Shown here: piece by piece, positions 27,501 to 42,500 of the stretch
How the letters are laid out: each line of letters begins with the position of its first letter
How positions within the stretch are numbered: the stretch's first letter is position 1
NCBI RefSeq assembly: GCF_028858725.1
Contig: NC_084790.1
Location: 7,366,669-7,430,668 of the forward strand
DNA length: 64,000 bases
Direction of reading: 5' to 3'
Source of the DNA: Colius striatus
Taxonomy: Eukaryota > Chordata > Aves > Coliiformes > Coliidae
Position numbers and translations under genes: made by a program
Notes under the pieces: generated by a model
What the model was told of the DNA's origin: nothing
Databases searched by the model: none
What the model saw: the letters and a program-made list of their open reading frames with translations, nothing else

Positions 27501-30500
27501 CAGCAGAAGATGTTTCAAAGACCGATCAAAATAAGGACCCCAGAGCCTTGCTCATGTTTGTCACTAGGTGTTCGCCATCAGGCTTCTTTTGTCTGTGTCT
27601 GTGTGCAGAGATGGAGACAAATCCTTACTCCTCTGCCTCTGTGCCATGATGTTTGGCAGAAGCCTGCTCATGGGTGATGTGTAACCCCATAACCTTGAAC
27701 ATATTGGTTATGTTAACCTTCAATAGAAGATGGACTGTGTTCCCAGGCATGGTTCCAAGCAAGTGTGGCTTCTCTGTTGGAGTAGGCTTGTGTATGTCTA
27801 GCCTGGAAGGTACACAAAGCAAATGTGTATTTGCTTTAATCTGCATCTGTTACTGTAAATAAATACTTTGATGAGTAGCCTGTTGCTGATTTTCGAGAGC
27901 TACAAAATAAGGTGTGAGCACTTAAAATGAGATAAATGTGAGGCTGTATTTCTTTGTCTGTGCAATCACTGTTCTTAAATGGACTGCAGGAGGGGCTCAC
28001 GTGAACCTTCCTGGTCTGGGAAAAATGGTTAGGAGTCTGAGATGTGATGACAGCTGACAAATCTGTGCCTTGGCTACTAAAAAGTATTTCAAAATAAACC
28101 TTAAGATTCTATGAGCATTTTACTAGAGTCAGTACAAGTGGAATAGTTTCATATTATGTTACCAAAAACCCAAACCACTTAATGCTGAAGAACAAAATAT
28201 GTTGAGTGTATTAGTGCTGTTTCATAAGATTTGAAATGTTTTTGAGCTAACCTGATGTCATGTTGTGTGGCTTCGTATCTCTTCTCTGTTTTCCTGCAGC
28301 CTGTCAAAATGATTCCAGTGAGCAACTGACAGCAACACTTGGCAAAGTGTTTTGTATATGTGCATACGCTATGATATTGATGTTGCAATGTTTTTGTAAT
28401 GTTATTTCACAGCTTTTTCTGGTCATGTTCTCTTACATTGTCAATTCTGGTTTTTTAGAAAGAAATCCAGACGATGCATCTGCTTTCACGATGCTCGGCT
28501 ACTTGAATGAGTGTATGCACCTAAAAAGGCAGGCAGCAGATGCCTATGAGAGGTAAAGTGTACACCTGTGGAAAGTTTAGAATCATAGACTCACAGAATG
28601 GTAGGAGTTGGAAGGGACCTCTAAAGATCATCTAGTTCAAGCAAGTCCACCTAGATCAGGTCACAGAGGAACGCATCCAGATAGATTTTGAAAACCTCCA
28701 GAGAAGAAGACTCCACACCCTCCCCAGGCAGCCTGTGCCAAGGTTCACTCACCCTCACAACAAAGAAGATTTTCCTTAAGTTTAAGTGGAACATTCTGTG
28801 TTCCAGCTTATGTCCATTACCCCTTGTCCCACCACTGGGCACGACAGTAAATTGTGTTGCCCCATTCTCCTGACATCCACCTTTTAAATACTTGTAGGTA
28901 TTAATGAGGTGCCTCCTCAGTTTCCCTTTCTCCAGGCTGAACAGCCCCAGTTCCCACAGCCTTTCCTTATAAGGAAGATGCTCCAGTCTCCTGATCATCT
29001 TGGTGACCCTGTGCTGGACTCTCTCCAGCACTTCCCTGTCCCTCTTGATCTGGGGAGCCCAGAACTAGACACAGGACTCCAGATGAGGCCTCACCAGGGC
29101 AGAGTAGAGGGGGAGGAGAACCTCCCTCGCCCTACTGGCTACGCTCTTCTTGATGCATCCCAGGGTGCCATCAGCCTACATATAGAAGCTGCTATATTGG
29201 CTTACTGATAGAAGCTCCTTCTTTTTCAATGTGCCATCTTTTCCCGTAGTAAACCTTACTGTCTCAATTCAGCAGTATATTTCAAATATGTGTACTGTAA
29301 GGGGAGATGTGGGAATGGACGTAAATTTGAAATGCAGAACACAGAACTGAAGAAGTAAAGGTATTCAAAGTCTTACCAGAACATTTAGCTAATTCACTGT
29401 ATGGGATTTCATTGGTAAGGTTGGTTTCCATTTTAGCCCTTACACCATACTAATTAATGGAGGGATTTGGCTTTGTTTCTGTTTTTTTCTTCTCTCCTTC
29501 TCAAGTGATAGAGGGAGGTGACAAAGGAAACCATTTTTGGTGAACATATTTGATAATGAATTTAAATGGTAAAATAGGCTCTGTTTGAGCTTAATTAGCA
29601 CAAAAAAGCTTCTGCATAAGACATTTGTCCATTCTGCTTGGATAACTGTATTTGAAATACTCGTGTTACAGTTGGATGGTAATTATTCTTAATTGTGGTT
29701 ATTTTCAGGGCAGCTTTGTTGCTGAAAAACTCAGAGGATACAGAGAAATACAATATAGCGATGCAAGACTATGGCAGGTCACTGTGGTAAGTGTTTATTG
29801 ACGTATTTTAACAGCACTGACTTCAGTTTTGTATGTAGTGAATGCAGTGACACAAAACATAGATGATATTGGAAGGTGGTTGCTAAAAATAATTTCTCAA
29901 ACAACACTCTTAACTGTGAACAAGTTTGACTGAACTTTCTGACCCAGGAATGGGTAGTATATTTAACAAAGGAAAAAAAAAATCCAATTGCGATTGCTCT
30001 GTGTCTTCACAGTCTATAACATAACAGTGATTCCGTTACCGTTAGCTTAATACTTACATGCCTTAACATAGGCTACACAATGTGGTCTTCAGAATAAAAT
30101 GTTTTTATTACAACCTCCATGCTTGAGATGCATAGTAAGATTAGTCTGAATAAAGGAGCTCCAAGATTTATTCAGAATCCTTTCCACCTGCCCTTTGAAT
30201 TTGTATTGATTTGCAAAACCTGAAGCGTGTGGGATTGAGGTGCTATTTACTTCTATCTGATCTTTCAACTGGTCACTCTCTGCTGCAGCCCTACTCACAG
30301 TTCGAAGTTCTTTTCATAATTTCCTTCTTATTCTGAGGGAAAGTAAGACACAAGTCTTAACACATGAGGGCTTTCAAACTTCTCTTTGGTATGAGATACT
30401 TCAAACTGTACTAATTAGATATTTGTCATCTCTGTAGGGAAGCTTCATTTATTCTTACGTTTCTGTGCATGGCATTGGTACTTCTAGGCTGTAATGTGAT

Positions 30501-33500
30501 AATTCATTCTTGTAACTTCAGGGAGGGTTTTAGAAGGAGCTCTTGGGTTTCCTGTAGTCTGGCATCCAGGCTGTGTGTATGGTGATTCATGTGTGCAGCT
30601 TACATGAGAGCAAAGCTCCAGTAGCTACTAACTAGTTGTTATAAACACACTCTTGTGTAATTCCTTCCATAATGGTCTTAAAAAAAAGAATACTGTACCT
30701 CACTCTGCATATGCACTTGCCTATCCAGGGGCATGCATACTTTGATTTGCTTTTTTCATGTTTCTCCTCTGCTGTTTTCTCCTACTGCATTGTGTGACAT
30801 CCTTACATATATCTGTCATGCAGATGGGGAGGACTTTTTCATATCATTACTCTCCATTCATCAGATAGTTGGACAGAGTAACTGCTAGAACAGAAGGAAG
30901 GTGAGGAATATTGCACATTCTTGCTCTAATCTCGCTCTTTTCCAGGTGTCTGCTTGCAACTGCTGTGGAAAAGAGGGTGCTGGTCTGCGAGTACAGCTTG
31001 TTTGAATCATAGCAACCACTCCTGCTTCCTTCATGTCAGTGACTGTTTTTGTTTTTACAGTGCCCTTGATCAGTGTGATAAGGCCATTGAGGTTTACTCA
31101 TCAATACCCCTAACTGAGTTTGATAGCATTGTGGGGATAGCGTTAGCCTACTTCAAGAATGGGCTTTTTCAAGAAAGTATTGAAGGTAAGTATCTGCCTA
31201 ATTCAAAACATTATGGAGCACTTCTCTTGATATTAATCTTAAAAAAATTTGTCAGGCCAGCATAGCCATAATTCAATTTATTTCACTCAGCCACAAATTA
31301 CACAACTATTGTAGTGTATTGTAGAGTGTTTAGCAACTAGAACTGTTCAGATATAACGGGAAGCTACATTTCTCCAAGTGTTTAATTCTTGTCCATTAAG
31401 CTGTTGTGCCCTTAACTTCCCTTGTTGTCAAATTAAGTAGCTTTCCTTGAAAAAAAAATCAGTTCCCAGTGGAAGTGTAATATGTTCTTCAAAGCACTTT
31501 GGCTTTAGTGTCAAGTGTTTGGCAGTGCCAAGGTGTGAGGCTTCACAAAAAGGTAAACTAAATTGTCAATGTGGAAGTGTAAGCATTTGCAAAGGAACAG
31601 ACAGCATTTTAACTAATAAGTTTTAAATTGGAGTGGTATGTGCACATCTGAACTGCTATCTCAAAAATAAACTATTGGAGGGGAGTGTTTAATCTGTCTT
31701 CTTTCAGACTTTTTCTGGATATCCCAATACTGTTTTTCAGTTCCCTTTCCACTTGCTACATCTTAACTCCCAGGACCTGAACAGCCATGTAAATCTGGTG
31801 TTACACAACATACAGTTACTTCCAAAGCCTTGTTCAACTTTTTTTGTCTTTTGTCTGTGATCTGAGGTGTGAGAATGCAGTGAACCTGAAACCAAATGGC
31901 TTCTGCATGTGTGTTCTATATCATGCCTTTCTAGAGGCTTTATAATCATAGTGTATTTTTTCTCCATCTTCAATTCTGTGTCTTGGATTTTTACCAGCAT
32001 ATAAAAAAGCCTTGTCTGTTGCTGAGTCTGAACAAGATAAAGCACGTATCCTGACTGCCTTGGCAATATTAGAGTATAAACAGAACAGAGTTGATGCTGC
32101 AAAGACACTGCTGTTCAAATGGTGAGTGAAGGGAATAATAATCAGTATATGATGTTTATTTTACTGCTGAATCATCAAATTTACCTTTTTTGGGGAATCC
32201 AGGTGCATATATTCTTTTTGTATTAAACAGTGCATACACTGTTCTTTTAAGTGGTTACATGTGATATATCTGTTTTGGTTTATGGCCCATGTCTTTGTAT
32301 TCTTGAAGCAGTATAGAGTGGAAGTGGGCTAGACAGTCTGAATGTTTGATAACCTTGATTTGTAGTTTTAATAGGTTTGTGTTCCAAGAGAATACTCATC
32401 TGTAGTTGTCCTAAGCAGTAGGCAATCTTTTTTCTCTGTTGTTGCAAGAAATCTGTATGACTAAGTGAAAATGGTATCTGTTTAAAGAGTCAGAAATCTT
32501 AAGAACAGTTGTGTTAAAAGTATCATAGACAAGAACAGTCTTATACTTTCCCTTTGAAAAGGAACAGATCTGTAACACTTCCTCCTTTAAGTCATGAATG
32601 TTTTGGGTTTTTTTTTCCAAAGCTGTGGAGGCAAAAAGCCTGTCCATCATTGTTAGTCTCCTGGTAGCTATGGATTGAGACTTAACATATCAACCTCTCA
32701 GGGTCAACTCTCTGGCAAGAGAGAACTCCAGAAGTGGCTGCAGAGTCTCAATTTCCAGCAGACTCCTGAACTTACTTGAAATAGTGAAGATCCGTGACTT
32801 AGTACATGCTAAATACTGAATAACTGATGATTAACTAGCTAGGAGCTTGATACTTCATGCATCCTGTTTCCTAGAGGATGTTACTTGTTTGTGTTGAGAT
32901 TAAAAAACAAAAAGAAAATTATTTAGGAAAGTAACACTACAATGAGCGTGTCTAGATCTGCATTGGGACCACAGTGCAGCAAAGGTTCACAGTGGATTTT
33001 CATAGTAAGAACAAAAATGGTGCATTCCAGTTCAACAAAAATGTGTCTGTCGACTGGAATTCATGTGAGATGAAGTAGGGACCAAAACATACAATTGAAA
33101 GCTTACATTCTTGTCTTTTTTTCAAAGGCAAGAGTAATCATTAGAACTTTGATTAGGAGCCTGTAGTCACATGATAACTGAGAAGCAGCAGAACTTAATT
33201 CTGTAGTTATATTTAGGACATTACAGGGAAGTAACTCCAAATTGCTGTTGCCATGCACTGTTTTGTTATTTACCTCTATTCAGTTTGTATTGCAATTTAT
33301 TTATTTGCTTTTATTGTAAGAACACCTTCAGTTAAGGTCTTTGATTTTGCTTGTTTGTACCGAGCTAACTGGGAGTACTATTGATATGAGGTTAAGTTGC
33401 CTCTCATAATGAAATGGTTGGAACAGTGCAACTGACAATGGTACTAAAAATAATAGATAGTGGAAAGCAGACTAAAACTACCTTATGGTGAAACAGATCT

Positions 33501-36500
33501 TGTTGTAAATAAGTCATAGTTTCTCAGAATATCCCTGTTCTCAGAAAAAGCAGTTCTGTGCAGCGGATTCATTTCTTGCTTTTTCCTTCCTGGATTTCTG
33601 TAAATAGACATACAACAACTCAGGTTTGATACTACTTTAGAAGTACATATGTCTCCAAGAAAGGAAAATAGTTGCCAGTGTTACACATTGTCTCATATCA
33701 TTCATTTTACTGCTGCTGCTGAAGTTAATGTGTCAGGGTCTTGCCAAGTAGTTATACATTATAAGCTTGAGTGCTGAAATGACACATAACCGCTGCTGTT
33801 TTCCTTATCCTGAGACCTCAAGGATACTGATTAGCTTGATCCATGGTCCCAGTGAGAGGCTGTTATTTCTGTATGCCGTGCATGATACATAGGAGCAAGA
33901 AAACTCAGAAGCAGCAAGTACTGTAATGTTAACAGTAAGGTTAATTTGTGCTCCAAAATAGTCTCTTCTCGTCTCCTTTTGTTTCAACAGCTCATTAAAA
34001 GAACATAGTATGGAAAGTCTGAAGGCTTTGTGCACACTAGGACTGGTACAGCAGGATGCTACTCTTGCAACAGCAGCCCTAAAAGAGCTACTGAAGCATG
34101 AAAAAGGGAATGATGGGATTTATGACAGATGCCTTATTGCATCTGCTGTTTATGCATTGCAAGGTAGAAATGTGTTGGTCCAGAGAGAAGTCTCCAAAGC
34201 AATACACAGGTATGTATTTTGTCTTTCTTTAGGTTGCCTTGCAAATGTGTCGTGTTGATTGCATTGAATAGTAAGCAGAGTTCTGCTCACTTGCAACATT
34301 ATTCTAAAAGAAAATCTAAATATTGTTTTTCAAATGTAAAGTCCTCACTTAAGGTTGTAGCATCAGCTGAAAAATTTATGGAATCAAACAGCAGAAATTA
34401 CATTACTTGTTTGGGGTTTTCTGTTTGTTCTTTTCATGGCTTCTTTGGTAGCTAGATCATTGTTCTGTGAAACCATTTATCATCATATGTAGGAGAACCT
34501 TCAACCTGGAAAAATCTACAGGGCTTTTACTTAATATTAGCACCTTCTCAAGCTGTTTGTTCTGTTAGCTAAGTGTCTATTTAAAGGTGTTTTGATTAAC
34601 CTTAGCCTTCTAGAAAGGGAGAACATTAATCAATGCCTCTAAGCAAGACACCTCATAGTCTTTGCAAGTGTTTCTGGAAGCTAGTCTTCATGCATATTGT
34701 TTTTCCCCAACTGCAGTTAAAATTCCTTGTTCTTCACGCTGTGAAGACAAGACCTGTTCTCTTAAAGTGTATTTGTTTTCTTCCCATGAGTATTGTTATA
34801 CATATTGTACATTTTATTTCTGGTGCCAGCAATATAACTTCAATATGGTGGTGTTTGTTTTAAACTACTACCCACTCCTACTTTGAACCACACTGGGTTG
34901 CTGTCTTAATAGAAAAAGATCCATTTGGGGTTTGAGTCAACTGCCTACCGTGTCATGGAAGACCAGGTTCCTTATCTAATCCAGAAAGTGTAATATCCTT
35001 GTTCTTTTCCCAGTAACCCTGATAATTCTGCCCTCTGGTCTCTTTTGTCTCGACTAGTTCCACTGTATGCATCACAAAAGGCAAAAGTAAGTGCATTGCT
35101 GTAATAATGCTCTTTACATCCTTGGTAGACTGTGCTGTTTCTTAGTTAAAAACACCCCACCCTTCAGTACACAGGCATTTGTTAGTATGAAAACTTAATG
35201 CTTACATACAGAGCATACCCAATTATTTGCATCTTTTAAGGGGTATCAGTCCTTTTGTTGCAATAAACTCACAGGAATAAGTGTACTGTAATTTTTCCGA
35301 CAAGAAAAGGCTGTAGTGTATATTTTTAGTTTAGTTTTACACATAGATATACATAAATATGTATTAGGATTTACTTATCTTGAGCTTGGTTAATTGAGTC
35401 AATTTCACTTTTCACACTAGCTGATATTTCCCTACTCCTTTTATGCTTATTATTAGCTCTTCTCCAGTAAATACTCTTTGTCTTAATTTATGTCAATTAT
35501 GTAAACAGAAATAGCCCCTGAAAATAAATCCATTTCTACGTGGGACTAAAATTAGAAACAAAACATATGGATAGGGTCTAATCCTGAATGTCTTTTCCTT
35601 ACATAAAGAGGTTGTGCTGTGGGCAAGGAAAAGATCTTATCGTGTAAACTTTGTGTTTCTGATTAACAAAGATAAAAAGATCTTGGTGTTACATTTTGTA
35701 TCAAGTCTCTTAATTAATCAGTTATCTAACCAAATAATTATCTTCAATCTTGCAGGAGGGGGCTGTGGCAGGAAGCATTGCACATGAACTTGATGTAAAG
35801 TGTGGAAAGGTTTGGCTTTCTTAAATGCAGACTTTATAATCCCATAAGGAATCCTGAAATTAATTCCATCTAATCACTTATGGTGTTAAGTCACTTTTAC
35901 GTTCTGTTTTATAGGAAGTCCTTCTGAATATTGCAGTTAATCAGTTGGCAGCAGGACGTCACATGTTGGAAGATGAGAAAAACAATCCTCTGAAGAATAT
36001 TCAGAAGGCAATCCGCCTCTGTCCAGGTTACTCTTGTTCTCAAACTAGTGGATTTTTTTACCCATCAGAAAAAAAAATTATTTTGCTAAAGAAAAAACGT
36101 ACTTTTCTTGGATTATTTTGTTATTTTAGGATATGTTTTGTCGAGAATGTACTTAGAGCTGAAATTTTAACTGTCGTTCCAAATTCAGACGTGGGGAATT
36201 AAACCCGACAAGAGAAAAAAAAAATCGGTTGGGTTTTAAGGGTTACTCTGAAGACAAGTTGTTTGTGCCTCAGCAGGAGAAGTGATAAATATTACTTTAG
36301 TATTTTAGACAAAAAACACAGGTTCCTACACAAAGCAGAAGAGATTTATTCGCTTAGCTTGAGAATACGTGTTCTGTTACAATACTCTGGTTATGAACTA
36401 TAGACAGCTGTTCTGTATGAAGTGCAGATCTAGTGAGGTTTTCAAGTGATAATTGGCACTTCGCTGAGAAATACCAAAACTTTTTTTCATCTGCAGTAAT

Positions 36501-39500
36501 TTTGCTGTGATCCATTAGTGTAGCTGAAAGTTAAAAATTTAAATTACTTTACTACATGTGCATGCCAGAGTATCACTGCATCACTGTATCAGAAGCATTA
36601 TACTTTACATTTTACTTTATTAGATCTTTAAGCTGTGGTTAATGTTGCTGACAGAATTCATTCTCTTTGCGGTGAAATTTTACATGGGTCAAATCTTCAA
36701 CTAAGCTGGGCCCACTTGAGGACAGAAACCACTCTTCCAAGTTATAGTTGCTCTTCATGAGTAAAGCTGACACTGGAATTATCTGACAGTAGAAGTAGGC
36801 ACCATAACTAGTGGTCAGAGGCAGCTGAGTCTATGACTGTGAATGATATCTTGGGATTTTTGCTACCACTGTTATATAGCACAAAGCAGTAGTCGAGTTT
36901 AATCTCTGTAATCAGAAGTTAACTGGCAGTTTCCACTAGCACACCATTGACTATATGAAAAATATATTAATTGGCTTTAGAAATAGTATCTTTATCTTGT
37001 AACTTAAAGAGTCTTAATACTTAGAGGCAAATAGTTACCAGCTGCCTTGTACTGAGCTGCTGTGAGGGTCTGATTGAATTGCCTTGTTCTAGCTGTCTGT
37101 AATTTAAAATGTGTGATTCCATTGAAGGCTGCATTTTTATGCTTTTTCTGGTACAGACCATTCTAAATGAATCGTCACACATTTTGAATGGGCACGAGTT
37201 GCCTTTAACCATTCTTTTCCAGATAATCCTTCTACCTGGGCAGTGCTAATGGCAGCCTGTCATGCTGAAAACACCGTTGTCTGCCTCAACAACACGCAGC
37301 CAAAACGAACTGGTCTAGAGATGACACTTGTATCTACAGTTTCAGCCAAAAGTAAGCAACACAACTTTCTAGTTTGAAAAAATAAAGTCTAAATGCTGAG
37401 CTTCAGAAACTCCTCTGAGCTTCAGAAACTTGCAAATAAGCTGAGAATTGCTCAGCAGTGGATTGAGCTGTAACTGTGTTATCACATAAGAATACTAAGT
37501 GCTACTGCACAGCTAGGGTTAATTACTTAATCTCACCTTGCTTTCCCCTCCAAAGCCTGAAACGCTTTTTTTAAGAACAATACCTCTGAACTGGGATGGA
37601 TGGATGGATGGATGGCAGTGGAGGAGCACTGCTTACAAGGAAAGGCTCTTGAGTTCCATTACTCTTCCAATAGAGTGATAATCTCAGCCTCAGTTTTGCT
37701 CATTGTCCATAGTGTTTTAAAAACTGGAATTAAAATTCCATGTTTGAGTGTTTGTTCTCAAAACCATTAACTTAAATGTTGTGGTTTTTTTCTTCTCTTG
37801 TTGCTTATAGTTTTGCCATCTCTTGCTGTTCCTACTAATAAGGAAGCCACATCAGGTTAATAATCCTAAAAAGTTCACCTTTACCAGATGTAGAGCATGT
37901 GGCATGGTATGGCACTGCAGCATACACAGTGATCTGGTTAAGTGTTTTATCTTTTTTCCAGCTGGAGAAAATAATCTTCCACGTAATTATATCCAGACTC
38001 TTGAAGACTGGTGTCTCTGTCAAGCTATTACCAGTCTAGAGGAGACTGGTAAACTTTCAGAAGCTGAAGCACTTTGCACCAAGGTATGATGGCATCCCAC
38101 TGGCGGATTATGGTAGAGTTGTATAGGAATTGTTATTTGTGTGTTTTACAGAAAGGTAATCTTTGTATGAGCATCTGCCTATCCCATCAGGGCTACAAGA
38201 CGCAATAGTTGTTGGCATTTTCTCCCCTCCTTAAGATACTTACTCTATTTGCAAAAACAAAAACTGTTACTAGTTGAAACAAACAGCATATGACATGACA
38301 AAGCTACGTCTGCCTTTCCTGCTGTTAGTTATTAACTTAGTAGTAAGCAAAGCGTTACAGAAATTCAAGGCAAGAAGTCCAGGTAGGAGACTTGTAGGGG
38401 ACCTAAATGTCTTCTGCTCTGTTATGTTGGTTCTTCACTTCAGAGCCACAAGTTTAATTATTAATAAGAAAAGTCTTGAGGCAACATAGCTGGGAAAGGG
38501 GATGGGATGGGATGGGATGGGATGGGATGGGATGGGATGGGATGGGATGGGATGGGATGGGATGTTAGCAGCCTCAAGTGTGAGTTTCATGTGTTCATGA
38601 ACAGAAGACTTAGCAAAAGCTTCAGTCTGCTTCAGCTTCTGCTTCGGGAGGGTCTCTGCACATTCACGCATTCTTCACAAAGCAGCAGCTTGTTAAGGAC
38701 TCAGAGTCAACAGTTTATTTTTAAAGAAAAGTGGGTAAAAAGGACTGGTGTTTCTTAGATCTGGCTTGAGCTTTAATTCTTGGAAGCACTGTGATTTGAA
38801 CAGGTAAAACACCATGTAATGTTACTTGCAGAAGCTTCACATGCTTCACCTGAGAAGCATAATGCAACAGATGGGTAGTCTTCAGTCTTTGGTATTTCGT
38901 GTGGGTTTGTTCCAAAAAATATTTGGTAGGTGTCTGCTGTTATTGAACAGGAAATGTTTACTAAAGTATTTCTGTTCCAGTGGCAGTAAAACACCCAACT
39001 TAGAGAAGTGAAATTGCTTGGAGCATACTCAAGATCACTTTTATCTGCTGGACAGGTTTTTGCTTACATTAGCACAAAACTTGTAAAGACTTTGAAGCCA
39101 AAGGAGAGCTAGGGGATTGCCATTTACTTATCTTTCAAAAACCTCAAAGGAGAGAACATGTACAAATTTTAGGATGCACTTTAAATGGAGACAGAAAAAA
39201 ACATGACCTATGTTAATGCTTTAGTTCCTGGAACATTTGTGCAGAGTAGGGGTAAAGTGCCATGTTGTGAGTACCCTCAGGGTGCTTTCCATGCTGCGTT
39301 CTGTAAAGCCCAAAGTGCAAAAATCAAGCTGTCTTCTAATATTTGAAAGTGATAATTCTGATAATATGTTGGGCCTTGTTTTGGTTTAGGGTTTAAAAAG
39401 CTGCCCTGAGCACCCAGCTCTGTTTTTGCTTTTGAGACAAATTCAGTGTAAGCAGCTGCTGCAGTCTCACAAAGAACTTCCAGACAATATCCTGGAGGAG

Positions 39501-42500
39501 CTTCGCAAGACAGTCATGACTAGCTCAACTTCAGTTTCAGCCTGGCAAGTAAGTATTGATCCTCTCCCTGACTTTGGTGTGTTGCTTTCAGCAGAGTATG
39601 TACCACACAATGGTTTCCTAATATAGTGATACGCAAGTCCTTATTCAGCATCTCAAAATCTGAGTGTGTTTATCCACAATCTCCTGATGTCACTTGTAAG
39701 CATTCTTTTGAATAAGTTGTGTCAAAAGAAAAGATAATTTACTCCCAGTAAGAGTGTTCACTCACTCCCTTCCGTGGCCTTACAAGGGATTGATTTTAGT
39801 TAATAGAAAAGTGCTAGAACTCGTTTCATTTGCTGCTTCTGTGAGACAACACGTCAAGAGACCTTTCTGGTGATGCAGTCTATTTCCTGACTGTTGCTGT
39901 TACTGTCTTCTTTTACCAGTGTTGACAGAGTGTTGTTTAAAAAAAATCCATCAACTTTAAGAGTCCTTGTAGCAGTTACAGGATTTATGGTGCTCCCTCT
40001 GCGTGTTAAATAAAACCCTGTTTGTGGCAAGATTCACTAAAGTTGATTTCAATCTTAGAAGACTGGTGCAAGGCTGCTGTAGAAATCATTATTTCACTTG
40101 TTGTAAGGCTTCAAATCCTCTTCCCTTCAAGAACATATGAGTATCATTTGTGGAAAGTTTCATTTTTGACACATTTTACTTTGGTTTGTAAGACTTCATT
40201 TTTCTGAACTGCAGAACTCAGATTGGATTTGCAAAATGTGAGGGTGTGCAAGACATAATTGTATCCTCTGTTTTAATAATATATTTCGAAAGTGGAGTTA
40301 GGGCTTATGTACATTCTTCAGTCATCCCTTGCTGAGCCAATTGTCATCTTGCTTACAAGCAGAGCAAATAAGTGACTGAAAGTGTATGTGATCTGGAGGG
40401 AGGCAAGTGTTGCTTTGGGTTTTTGTGATCAAAGGCACTGATAAGGTACCTCTGAGGAAGATCTTCTTCAGTCTGCAAATAAAGAAGATAGTTCACAGGA
40501 GTTGGATGTCCTGGCTACTACATCTCTTCCTAGGAGATAGATCTATGCTTTTATATTTTCTGGGTATGGCTTTCCTAAGAGTTTGGTAATTATTTTGTCT
40601 TGCTGGGAAGTATCCATCAGGATGCATTACAATTTTACTAAGTGAGAGGAGCCATTAACTTTGCTTTTTGCTTAAGTTTTTGGCTTTTGTCTTCTAAATG
40701 GTTGTTTTGCAGGACTTGGATGGCTATTATACTTTTTGTGCTGTGACCTACCAGGAAAACAGAGAAAACTTGATGTGTCAGAGCTACCATTGTTTGTTTG
40801 TGTGAGGGTTCTTTTCTTATTTGTCTCTTGAGTGCTGGATATCTTTAAGTGCTGAATATCTTCTACTATAAAGAACTGCACTTTTTTTCTGCACGTGAAT
40901 GGATGTTTTACATTACAAATCAGTCCTGCAAGCTTGATGTCAAGAATGCCCAGTCTCACTAGTGCTAATAAGTACTTTCTAGTGTGTCTCTTCTTATTGA
41001 TCAGTAACTTCTGTGTATCAGAAATAGTTGAGAATTTTGCCCCTTCTCGCACCAGACAGTCTTTAGCTAACAAAAGTCTAAGGAACTTTGCCTTAAAGCA
41101 AGGTAACTGGTTTTTTTTAATAAGAAATTACTTTGTTTGCTGGGTCATCCAGCAAAGAATATTTCTAAATGTGGCTTATGCATCCTAATGTGTATCGTGT
41201 ACATGTCAGGAATTTGCAAACTTGTGGCTACATGTGCTTCAAAAAATGTGATATGACTACAGAATTGAAGAAGGAGGAGTTAGACTCCTTTTCCGTCTCT
41301 TCATGAGCAAATCCAGGACATCTTGTGCTTGGCAGAGCAGGCAGTAGGAGTGTGAGGCTCTGCAGAGATCCCAGTGTCTACTTCCTTTGCCCCATCTGGC
41401 ACCTACAGCATGACTTTGCTGTGTTAGACACTGTGTAGCCCAAGCCTAAGCCCATCATCTCGGTTCAGATTACTTGCATCACTCAGCTGGCCTTGAAAAA
41501 CTTTTGTTCTAGCAAAAAAATGTCTTTTCATCACTACAGCACTTTTAGAGACAAATGAGGCACTGAAAAATGCTTTTCTAGTCCAAAGGATGGCTTTCAC
41601 CAAGCCAGTTGTGTAATTTGCTCACCTGTGAGCAATCTGCAGATTGAAACAGCTGTCTGACAGTCAAACAGTCAGCATAACTCTGAAATAAGTTGTAGTG
41701 AGGTATCCAGCTCTGCAGCAGATAGCATTTTCCTGTGGGGCAGTGTGCAGTATGTTGTTAGAATGAGGGATAAGTGGGTGGTGGTTTTAGCTAAGAGTAT
41801 TCTGTGGTGCTCTCATAAATAGAGCTAAATGGTAATACCTAACGTATGTGTATTTGGGAGGCTCCCTAACTGGTTTTGTCGGATGTTTCTTTTCAGTGGC
41901 TGGCAAAAGTATATCAGTCCCAAAGAATGATGATGGGAGCAGAGATGTGTTACAGAAAGAGTCTACAGTTGGCATCACAGCAGGGCAACTGGAACGGGAA
42001 GTTATCCAGTCTGCTAGGACTCGCTATGCTTGCACTGGAAATCTGCATGGTAGGGTAATAAAAATTGCATAACTGCATAATTTAACAGGAGTTCATGGGA
42101 TGCAAGGATTCTGCAGTCTTCCAGTGAAGCCTCTGCTTGAACAACTTTGCATTTTATGAATGACAACTAGAGAATAAAATGAGACTGCAAGGGGCTGTGG
42201 ACTCTTTTTACAAGATCTTTTTGTAAGAGAGGTCACTGTGAAGTAATTACATGGAACCACTATGTACATAAAGAGACTGATTTGTTCCATAAGGCTTATT
42301 TCTGTAGAAACAGATTCAGTTTGATGATCCAAACTGAGATACCCTTCAAGTTTCTGTTCTCTTGTTCAGACAACGGGCCTAATAAATTGTTTTTCCTGCA
42401 CTGATGCCTGCAGGCTTAAGTCAAGTTTCAAGTAGCTTTATGCAGTATGGTCATTTCTAGATACAGTGCCTTACCTTGAAGTATAAAAGCAATCTAAGAG

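Larger units (their letters stand above)
21208..28458. other. SKIC3 introns 17-25 and end of intron 16
   Basis: Introns between exons 17 and 26 range from 117 bp to 1.15 kb. I see no retroelement in this 7 kb, which is the cleanest part of the gene apart from exons 27-38. Confidence 0.5.

Noticed and set aside
28651..29031. 126-codon minus-strand frame
   Set aside because: It is the untranslated or near-3' region of a CR1 read on its sense strand; this frame recurs in many CR1 copies.
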